6,476 nt of DNA. Source: Planctomycetota bacterium. GTDB lineage: Bacteria > Planctomycetota > UBA8742 > SKZP01. The stretch is from contig SKZP01000602.1 in the NCBI GenBank assembly GCA_007127275.1, positions 1-6,476 of the forward strand, in the 5' to 3' direction. A program made the translations under genes and the position numbers. The notes beneath the pieces are model-generated. The model made no database searches. It had not been told where the DNA came from and saw only the letters and a program-made list of their open reading frames with translations. Each line of letters opens with the position of its first letter. Within the stretch, counting starts at the first letter, position 1. This document shows, piece by piece, positions 1 through 5,590 of this stretch.

Positions 1-371
1 CGATTCACTAACGTCAGCCCGGCCTCGGCCCAAAACTCCCCCCACTCCCATACGGTATCGCCGTCGCCGCCTATCTCCCAGACAGCACGTGTGTCATCGA
101 GGTTTATCTCCTCCAGTATATGCGGCTGCCGCGTCGATGAACCGAATACTGCCGGGATCACTCGCCACCACACATTATGAAAACGTCTATAAAATTTAAC
201 CATCCATTGCGAGGGACGGCCATCCGTGTCCGGTGCGGGCTCGACGGGGTTAGGCTGCGCCCCTCGTTTCGCGCGCCAGTAGTGAGCCAGTCGCGCCGCC
301 GCCGCGCGCCACCAGGCAGCGACATCCTCGTCTGTCACCCGGCTATCGTACGGAAACGGGGGCAGCGTCAT
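1..371 (-). CDS. Tryptophan-rich phage-like hypothetical protein, C-terminus beyond window
   Basis: Not recognised. Read on the minus strand from the ATG at 371-369, the frame stays open for 123 codons to the left edge, so the C-terminus is missing. The start is well supported: GGAGG (complement of 379-383) lies 7 nt upstream. The ATG overlaps the TGA of the preceding minus-strand gene (ATGA), which implies translational coupling and a shared transcript. The protein has about ten tryptophans in 123 residues. It begins MTLPPFPYDS, has an early helix with WW near residue 20, then a Q-W and basic/aromatic patch, and near residues 95-115 a pair of short units, VWEIG and TVWEWGEFW. Those resemble the D-G-x-x-W units of its neighbour. 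Small coupled genes with W/DG-rich repeats are common in phage tail or appendage modules, so a phage structural role is inferred. Chromosomal hypothetical protein remains possible. Confidence 0.62.
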   Translation of the reverse strand, partial: MTLPPFPYDSRVTDEDVAAWWRAAAARLAHYWRAKRGAQPNPVEPAPDTDGRPSQWMVKFYRRFHNVWWRVIPAVFGSSTRQPHILEEINLDDTRAVWEIGGDGDTVWEWGEFWAEAGLTLVN

Positions 372-889
372 GGCGACTCCTCCGACGGGTCCATATGCGT
401 AAATCGTAGCCAGACCGAGCCGTCGAAATACAATCCTACTGTCTCGCCGTGAACAGTCGTAAACACGAGGTCGCCTGTCTGCGGGGTGTCTGTGGGGATA
501 TCACTGAAATTTCGCCAGGCGCCGCGTACGCGCCACGCTGATCCATCGTATATATATTCCTGACCGTCGCCTGTAATCCATGCGCGATCCGCTATCTGTG
601 GATCAGGCGCGATATCATCGAGATCGCTGAACGCCTCCACCTCGTAGAGCCAGGGGCGTCCGTACGGCCGCCACTCGGTTCCGTCGTAGTGGTACCTGCG
701 CGCGCCGCGTTCCGTGTCCGCGTTAAACACGAGATCACCGCCCTCTATGGATAGGCTGGTCCACGTCTCGCCGTCCCATTCGAGCAGGCCGGTATTCCCG
801 GCAACGAACGACAAAACTCGGTCACCGGGGTTAGGCGACTCCGGTAGATCGCCACCCACAAACGCCACGGTTTCCACAGCGTACAGCAT
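368..889 (-). CDS. Phage-like structural protein with four [WYF]DGxxW repeats, probably 5'-truncated
   Basis: A 173-aa product (if started at ATG 889-887) made almost entirely of a degenerate repeat of roughly 33-45 residues. Each unit ends in an aromatic-D-G-x-x-W motif: EWDGETW (37-43), HYDGTEW (67-73), IYDGSAW (113-119) and YFDGSVW (154-160). Before most of them is a D-[IL]-x-P / GD-[LR]-V strand motif. The start of unit 1 (LYAVETVAF, residues 2-10) matches the start of unit 3 (LYEVEAF, 81-87). Such units are familiar from phage tail-fibre and virion appendage proteins, so a virion role is inferred. There is no signal peptide or membrane segment. No Shine-Dalgarno precedes the ATG at 889; immediately upstream on this strand lies antisense of the transporter gene. 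The frame stays open to about 1312, but that part only shadows the transporter. The true N-terminus is therefore probably lost at the 889/890 junction. It ends in TGA overlapping the next gene's ATG. Confidence 0.6.
   Translation of the reverse strand: MLYAVETVAFVGGDLPESPNPGDRVLSFVAGNTGLLEWDGETWTSLSIEGGDLVFNADTERGARRYHYDGTEWRPYGRPWLYEVEAFSDLDDIAPDPQIADRAWITGDGQEYIYDGSAWRVRGAWRNFSDIPTDTPQTGDLVFTTVHGETVGLYFDGSVWLRFTHMDPSEESP
379..383 (-). promoter_or_regulatory. Shine-Dalgarno of the tryptophan-rich gene
   Basis: The minus strand reads GGAGG, 7 nt upstream of the ATG at 371-369, inside the 3' end of the preceding gene. It fixes the start of the downstream gene and contrasts with the missing ribosome site in front of the upstream gene's ATG at 889. 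Confidence 0.7.
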
Positions 890-1942
890 TTGACCTGGCA
901 CGACGGCGTCTTTGACGAGCAAGCCTTCGACGACCTGTACGCCGCGAGCGAAGACGCGCGCTGGCGCCTGGCACTGCAGGCGTTGCGCTCGGGCTACTTC
1001 GCGTTCCGCGACAAGCTGGAGGCCGGCCGCCGCGTGGCCGCTTGGCTCGAAGCGCAAGAGGGGATTGGCAAGGTGATGGGAGCGCACGACTTTTACGGCG
1101 TGCTCACCGACACGTTGGACGTCGTGTTCGCCGACAACGAACGGCATTACGCCGCGGCGGACGACTTCGCCTGGACGGACTTGGTGAACGGATTGCGCGA
1201 CGCCGACTTGCTGCGCCCCGAGTACATTTCCCACGACGGCACGCGACTGCGCGTCGTCTCCCGCGTGCAGGAGACCGCCGAGGATCTCGAGCGCAACGTG
1301 CTGCTCTCGCAATTGCGGGACTACCTCGCCGAGGACGAGCTCGTCGCCGAGTACGAGGCGCGGCCCACGGGCGTGTTCGTCCTCTACACGAACATGATCA
1401 ACAGCCTAATGCGCAGCCAATACACCTCGTTCGGTATTGTTTTCGCCGCGGTCTTCGTGATGTTGATGCTGCTGTTTCGCAGCCCCACGCTCGGCCTCGT
1501 CGGCATGCTGCCCAACATTGTGCCGATTGCGGTGGTCCTCGCGATCATGGGCTTTGCGGGGATTCCGCTGAACATCATCACGGTAAGCATTGCCGCCATT
1601 GCGCTCGGCATTGGCGTCGACGGTACCATTCACTACGTTGAACGGCTGCGGGAGGAATACGCGCTGGATCAGAATCTCGCCGCCTCGGTGAAGCGCGCCC
1701 ACATCACCATTGGTCGCGCGATCATGATCACCGCAATTAGCGTGATCGGCGGCTTGCTGATCATGCTGGCCTCGCTGTTCACGCCGACGATCTACTTCGG
1801 CCTCTTCACCGCGATCGCCATGGCCGCGGCGCTGATTGGCACGCTGACCATTCTGCCCGCGGTGATCCTGCTCGTTCGCCCGCACCGCGCCCTTTTGCGC
1901 GGACACAACGACTCGTCACCCAAACGCGTCCGCACAACGTAA
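890..1942 (+). CDS. RND/MMPL-family transporter, C-terminal fragment (5'-truncated)
   Basis: The 350-residue frame corresponds to the last part of an RND-superfamily exporter (MMPL/hydrophobe type; full proteins are about 750-900 aa with 12 membrane segments). Residues 1-175 look like the second extracytoplasmic domain, including AAWLEAQEGIGKVMG (50-64), typical of this family. Five membrane helices follow at about 179-196, 203-223, 226-246, 275-296 and 302-329, matching TM8-TM12. The conserved TM10 signature GIGVDGTIHYVER is at 240-252, and a short basic tail ends at TAA. TM1-TM7 and the first periplasmic domain are absent. The only start near the 5' end is a TTG at 890 with no ribosome site; the in-frame stop at 845-847 lies in unrelated phage-like sequence. 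I read this as a gene cut at 889/890 and probably non-functional alone. The substrate cannot be told; lipids or hydrophobic compounds are usual for the family. Confidence 0.85.
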   Translation: MTWHDGVFDEQAFDDLYAASEDARWRLALQALRSGYFAFRDKLEAGRRVAAWLEAQEGIGKVMGAHDFYGVLTDTLDVVFADNERHYAAADDFAWTDLVNGLRDADLLRPEYISHDGTRLRVVSRVQETAEDLERNVLLSQLRDYLAEDELVAEYEARPTGVFVLYTNMINSLMRSQYTSFGIVFAAVFVMLMLLFRSPTLGLVGMLPNIVPIAVVLAIMGFAGIPLNIITVSIAAIALGIGVDGTIHYVERLREEYALDQNLAASVKRAHITIGRAIMITAISVIGGLLIMLASLFTPTIYFGLFTAIAMAAALIGTLTILPAVILLVRPHRALLRGHNDSSPKRVRTT

Positions 1943-2084
1943 CGAGCAAGTCGCGCGCACTGCTGCCACGAAGGCGAGCGGAGCGCGCAAGCGCAGCCCC
2001 GTGCATCCAGCAGATGCGAACCGGCACGCCCACGCCCCGGGGACAGCGCCCCTGAAGGTGGGCAGGCAACGCGTGCGGTGCGCG
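1943..2084. other. Convergent intergenic region
   Basis: This 142-bp gap lies between the transporter fragment (plus) and the 719-aa exported protein (minus). A bidirectional terminator would be expected. There is only a small hairpin, GCATC-cagca-GATGC (2003-2017), and GC-rich palindromic sequence around CCCCGGGG (2036-2043), neither followed by a T-run. Rho-dependent termination is possible, but nothing here shows it. Confidence 0.4.
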
Positions 2085-4244
2085 TCAGTCTTGCTGCGCG
2101 TATGGGTTGGGCGCGAAGCGGGAGGGGCGTTGCGGAAACGCCTGCTGGTGGAGGTGCTCGTTCATCACGCGGTCGTGCCGGAAGACGTGGCGCGCACGTT
2201 CGCGGGAGTCGGCGAGGCGCTCGCGCAACACTCCTCGCTCCTCGTCCGCCGCCTGCTCGAGCATCAACTCGGAGAGTTGCCACGACTGCAGCGCGAGCGA
2301 AACCCGTTCGTCTCGCTGGCACTCGGCCGCCTGCGGCTCCTCGGTTTCTTCCGCTGCCTCGAGTTGACGGTCGAGGAGGTAGCTCAAGCGCAGATCCGCC
2401 TGTCGTTGCAGCGCCTCGTAGCGCTCTTGCGCCATGTGCCCGGTAAGAAACGCCTCGATCTCGATCTGCCAGCGCCCGGTCAGCGCCTTCCAGGCAAGGG
2501 CGGAGCTCCAGATCTTTTCGGCGAGGCGTTCATAATGGAACAGTTCGAGCTCTCGCTCGGTGCGCTCAATGGCGCCGCGGCCGAGGACCCCGTAGTAGCC
2601 TAGCGCCTCGAACGAATCGAGGTAGCCGCTGTCGGTGACGTCGGCGCGGTCGACGCCTTGCTGCGTCGGCACGTCGTCGAGGTGGAGCCGCGAGTTGCCC
2701 CTGTCATCCAGCCGCGCGAACAAAGCGCGCACACTTTGCTCGAAGACGTTTTGCTGCGCCTCGACACTCTCCGGCCGGAAGCGGCGCACACTCAACAGCC
2801 GCGACAGCGCGGCGCGCATGTCTCGTCGCACGAGAACAATGCCGTGGTAGTTGCCAAGCCCCACCATGGTGTTCATGTCTATCGGCAGCGCCTCCTCGCG
2901 GGACGGATCGAGGGAGTGCTCGTCGAAGTCGAGCGCATCCATCAGTTCCAATGCCGGCTCTCGCAGGCCGACGGCATTGAGCACCTGCGCATGGAGGTAG
3001 CGCACGGGCCAGGACTCGGAAAATCGCTCGTAGAGCACCTCGACCTCTTCGATGACGCGGGCGAAGCCGTGGGTCGAGTCCGTGTAGCGACGGTGAACGA
3101 GCGCGAGCTTCACCCGCGTTAACAGCGTGCCCCACGCGCGCAAGTATCCGGGACGCTTCTCGAGCAACTTGAGAAGCACAAGCTCGGCTTGCTCAGGGAG
3201 GCCGCGATCGAGTGTCAGCTCCGTAAACGTCATCGCCATCAACCCGAGCGGATAGGTGCGTTCCGGATGATAGATCGCAGCATACAAATGATCAGCCGTC
3301 TCGTTCAGCTCGCGCATCATCTCGTCGGAGATACGCTGCGCCTCTTCGGGGTCGTCGGGCAACGACTGCCCTTGCTGCGAAGCTTGTCGAGTCGCGAAGC
3401 TGTTCGCTCGGTACGTCGCCACCGCAGCGTGTTCCGGATACTTCTCGCGCACCGGCTCCATCCACGCGTCCGCACTCTCCCAGTCACCCACGGCAAGCGC
3501 GAGGTAGGCGTTCACCCACGCCATGAAACTTTGCCAATCCGGCAGCGGTTTCCCCGCACCGTCGAACGTTTGTTCGGGAGCGAAGCGGCAAACGTTGCGA
3601 ACGGCCGCGTTGGCAATCTCGACGAGTGCTTCATACAGCGCCTCCGGCTCATCGTTGGGCTTGAGCGTGTGCGCAGGCAACTCGACACGCGTCGGCTCGG
3701 CCGGAACCTCGAAGGGCAAGTACGCGGCTTGCCACTCGGGGAGCCAGCGCGGATCGAAGCGCACCCAGCCAGTGACGCGCAGGCGCGCGCTGCCCAGCTC
3801 GTCGACCGCAAGCCCCAGCTGTAGCGGAGTGGCGAAGTCGCGCGAGAGCTTCGCGGCAATCACCTCGCTGCTTTCGTCGCTGCCGTAGGGAGCGAGGGCG
3901 TCGCGCAACGCCTCGCCGCCGAGCAGCCCGAGGCCACGGGTGTGGTGCGTCGCATGAATCAACAGGCGGTCCAGTGCGTGCGCCATCCAAACCGCCGGGC
4001 TCATCTCGCTCTGCGAGGCGTCGTCGTGCGCCACTTGCGTAGGCATGGCAACGACCGTGAGCATCGGCGCCTCCGGCAGCCGCGGAAAGGGGTCGTCGGG
4101 ATCAGCCGACCGCTCAATGTCGGGCTGCGGCGGCCCGCTGTCGTCGTTGCCGTGTTCCTCACCGAGCACGGGCGCGCTCATCCACGCAACGCCAAGCACG
4201 CAAGCGAAAAGAGAGAGACTTCGCACCCGAATTGCCACGCACAT
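2085..4244 (-). CDS. Exported protein with TolB-N/FlgO-like domain and TPR-like helices, unknown function
   Basis: A 719-aa protein of no family I can name. The start is ATG 4244-4242, not the ATG 22 codons upstream, because GGAGG sits 6 nt before it and it opens a clean signal peptide: basic residues at 6 and 8, hydrophobic core 9-22, likely cleavage after VLG (26-28). Residues 29-60 are an acidic, proline-rich linker. Residues 62-163 follow the pattern of TolB-N/FlgO-like domains: strand LTVVAMP (62-68), helix around WMAHALDRLL (86-95), GLGLLGGEALRDAL (104-117), helix 126-136, strands LQLGLAVDE (141-149) and ARLRVTGWVRF (153-163). Residues about 200-440 are helical with TPR-like spacing, for example GDWESADAWMEPVREKYPEHA (253-273, approximate repeat) and 341-372. 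Two EF-hand-like loops follow at 513-524 and 535-546. Residues 555-695 are charged helices, possibly coiled coil. It stands alone, convergent with the transporter fragment. A periplasmic or secreted scaffold or sensor role is inference only. Confidence 0.75.
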   Translation of the reverse strand: MCVAIRVRSLSLFACVLGVAWMSAPVLGEEHGNDDSGPPQPDIERSADPDDPFPRLPEAPMLTVVAMPTQVAHDDASQSEMSPAVWMAHALDRLLIHATHHTRGLGLLGGEALRDALAPYGSDESSEVIAAKLSRDFATPLQLGLAVDELGSARLRVTGWVRFDPRWLPEWQAAYLPFEVPAEPTRVELPAHTLKPNDEPEALYEALVEIANAAVRNVCRFAPEQTFDGAGKPLPDWQSFMAWVNAYLALAVGDWESADAWMEPVREKYPEHAAVATYRANSFATRQASQQGQSLPDDPEEAQRISDEMMRELNETADHLYAAIYHPERTYPLGLMAMTFTELTLDRGLPEQAELVLLKLLEKRPGYLRAWGTLLTRVKLALVHRRYTDSTHGFARVIEEVEVLYERFSESWPVRYLHAQVLNAVGLREPALELMDALDFDEHSLDPSREEALPIDMNTMVGLGNYHGIVLVRRDMRAALSRLLSVRRFRPESVEAQQNVFEQSVRALFARLDDRGNSRLHLDDVPTQQGVDRADVTDSGYLDSFEALGYYGVLGRGAIERTERELELFHYERLAEKIWSSALAWKALTGRWQIEIEAFLTGHMAQERYEALQRQADLRLSYLLDRQLEAAEETEEPQAAECQRDERVSLALQSWQLSELMLEQAADEERGVLRERLADSRERARHVFRHDRVMNEHLHQQAFPQRPSRFAPNPYAQQD

Positions 4245-4450
4245 CACCAGCCTCCATGAGTGTAAACCTCGTATCTCGCGGTTACCTGTTGTATCACAAT
4301 GTACCGCCAAACTGGAGGCTTCGCGATGGGTGCAGCCGACAGTTGTTTCGGAAATGGTTTTGGACGGAACACGTTCGTGGGCGGACCTCCGTGCCCGTTC
4401 CGACTGTCCCGCGGCCGGAGAGTGCGTTGCGACTCGCGTAGCGTGGCCGT
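4245..4450 (-). promoter_or_regulatory. Leader and likely promoter region of the exported-protein gene
   Basis: This 206-bp gap separates the recombinase gene's end from the exported-protein gene, both on the minus strand. It is less GC-rich than its surroundings near 4260-4360. On the minus strand, TTGTGA (complement of about 4289-4296) and AT-richer sequence around GATACG downstream could form a weak -35/-10 pair with about 18 nt spacing. The match is poor, so only the general location of the promoter is supported. No open frame here looks coding. Confidence 0.3.
4251..4255 (-). promoter_or_regulatory. Shine-Dalgarno deciding the start of the 719-aa exported protein
   Basis: The minus strand reads GGAGG, 6 nt before the ATG at 4244-4242. 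It selects this start over the longer possible one at 4310, which would put 22 unrelated residues ahead of a good signal peptide. Confidence 0.75.
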
Positions 4451-4459
4451 TCAGCCACG
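4442..4459. terminator. Hairpin overlapping the recombinase stop codon
   Basis: CGTGGC (4442-4447) and GCCACG (4454-4459) form a perfect 6-bp stem around a 6-nt loop that contains the recombinase TGA (complement of 4451-4453). There is no T-run on either strand, so it is not a standard intrinsic terminator. It could be an mRNA 3'-end stabiliser, a REP-like unit or chance in GC-rich DNA. Confidence 0.3.
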
Positions 4460-5434
4460 GGGATGGAAGCGCTCGTGGTTGCGTGTGAGACGCTGGCGGT
4501 CGACGTGCGTGTAGATCTGCGTGGTGCGCAGCGTGGCGTGGCCGAGCAACTCCTGGACGCTGCGGACGTCGGCGCCGCGCTCGAGCAAGTGCGTGGCGAA
4601 ACTGTGTCGGATGGTATGCGGAGTGATGCTGCCGCCGCCGGCGAAGGTGCGTTCGAGGCCGGCGTGCGCCGCGTACTTGCGCACGAGACGCCAGGCGTCC
4701 ACACGGCTGATGCGCTTGCCGGTACGGCTGAGAAACACGAGCGGCGGCGACTCTTCACGAACAAACGCGCCGCGACCATCCGCGGTGAGCCACTCCTGAA
4801 GGGCTGCCACCGCCGGCGGTGCAAGCCGGATGATTCGCTCGCGGTTGTGCTTACCCATCACACGGCCGCGGCCCTCCTCCAGCGAGAGCGCCGCCATCTC
4901 AAGCGAGAGCACCTCGCTGATCCGGGCGCCGCTGGCGTAGAGCGTTTGCAACAGCGCCGCGTCGCGCAGCCGCAACGGCCCTTGCGAGGTCGTTTGCTGC
5001 GGCGCGGCGAGCAACGCGGCAATCTGCTCCTCCCGCAGCACCCCCGGCAACGAGCGCGGCAGCTTCGGCCCGCGCAACTCCGCCGCCGGATTCTCGTCCC
5101 GGTAGCCATCAGCAAGCAAGAAGCCGTAAAACAAGCGCAGCGTCACCCGCCGGCGGTCCACCGTGCGCGCCGCGTGCTGCGAGTCGTCGCTCTGCGCATG
5201 CAAGAACCCGCGCAACTGTGCCGTCGTCGCCAAGGGCAGCTCCGTCTCGTGCGTCTCGGCCAGATAGCGCCCCAGCACTGCAAGGTCGGCGGCATAGGCA
5301 GCGAGCGTTAGCCGGCTCAAACCGCATTCGCTCGCCAAGTAGTCGAGAAACTCCTCCACCTCCGGCAAAGGGAAAGGATCGCCCCTGCCATCCACGGACG
5401 CAGCAGGATTGTATGCAATGGAAGGCGTCGGCAT
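4451..5434 (-). CDS. xerD: XerD-like site-specific tyrosine recombinase
   Basis: A 327-aa tyrosine recombinase of the XerC/XerD group (usually about 300 aa). In the cell these proteins resolve chromosome dimers at dif, and relatives move elements that exploit dif-like sites. The N-terminal SAM-like DNA-binding domain spans about 25-115, with EFLDYLASECGLS (28-40) and TLAAYAADL (43-51). The catalytic domain follows from about 130. All six active-site residues are visible: R171 in SGARISEVL, K195 in GKHNRER, H273 and R276 in TPHTIRHSFATH, H299 in LLGHA, and nucleophile Y308 in QIYTHV. The C-terminus RFHPRG resembles the XerD ending HHPRA, which favours XerD over XerC or an integron integrase. 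The chosen ATG at 5434-5432 gives about 20 extra N-terminal residues and has no clear ribosome site, so a GTG start slightly downstream is possible. The frame stays open far upstream, but that part is only antisense to the RHS gene. The genomic partners are unrelated, so housekeeping versus mobile use is open. Confidence 0.9.
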   Translation of the reverse strand: MPTPSIAYNPAASVDGRGDPFPLPEVEEFLDYLASECGLSRLTLAAYAADLAVLGRYLAETHETELPLATTAQLRGFLHAQSDDSQHAARTVDRRRVTLRLFYGFLLADGYRDENPAAELRGPKLPRSLPGVLREEQIAALLAAPQQTTSQGPLRLRDAALLQTLYASGARISEVLSLEMAALSLEEGRGRVMGKHNRERIIRLAPPAVAALQEWLTADGRGAFVREESPPLVFLSRTGKRISRVDAWRLVRKYAAHAGLERTFAGGGSITPHTIRHSFATHLLERGADVRSVQELLGHATLRTTQIYTHVDRQRLTRNHERFHPRG

Positions 5435-5509
5435 GAACGTGTCGATTCCGGCAGCGACGGAGAACACTTCCTCGCGGTCGGTATCGGCTCCGCCCCGTTC
5501 ACGCTTTAG

Positions 5510-5590
5510 TTTGCGATGCGAATAGCCATCCCATCGGAAGGGACTGCCCCGAATCAGCGGCGACAAGGCCGCCTCACCAACAGGGACTGA
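5510..5590 (+). pseudogene. Possible upstream remnant of the RHS gene ending in TGA
   Basis: Directly upstream of the RHS frame and in the same phase, a short open stretch runs from after the TAG at 5507-5509 to the TGA at 5588-5590. It contains an ATG at 5516. The last residues, QGRLTNRD, resemble the G-R-L-T-x-x unit that usually precedes an x-L-x-A-G-F-x-Y-x-Y segment in RHS proteins, and that segment follows right after the TGA. This suggests a nonsense mutation (for example from TGG) in an RHS gene, but residues further upstream are not RHS-like. Confidence 0.3.

Noticed and set aside
177..452. Plus-strand 91-codon frame
   Set aside because: Antisense to the coupled minus-strand phage-like genes, with no ribosome site and an Arg/Pro-rich composition typical of a shadow frame.
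890..1312. Minus-strand extension of the DGxxW repeat protein
   Set aside because: It is the reverse complement of the transporter's extracytoplasmic domain, and the repeat pattern stops at 889.
1943..2084. Intrinsic terminator between the convergent genes
   Set aside because: The hairpins are short and no T-run follows on either strand.
2001..3122. Plus-strand frames antisense to the exported protein
   Set aside because: High-GC shadow frames; the minus-strand frame has a signal peptide, a strong Shine-Dalgarno and protein-like composition over 719 residues.
4287..4300. Small inverted repeat TTGTgatACAA as an operator
   Set aside because: Only 4-bp arms with no second copy; likely chance.
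4451..5434. Integron integrase
   Set aside because: No integron-specific insert is seen between the catalytic boxes, and the C-terminus matches XerD; no attC-like array is visible.
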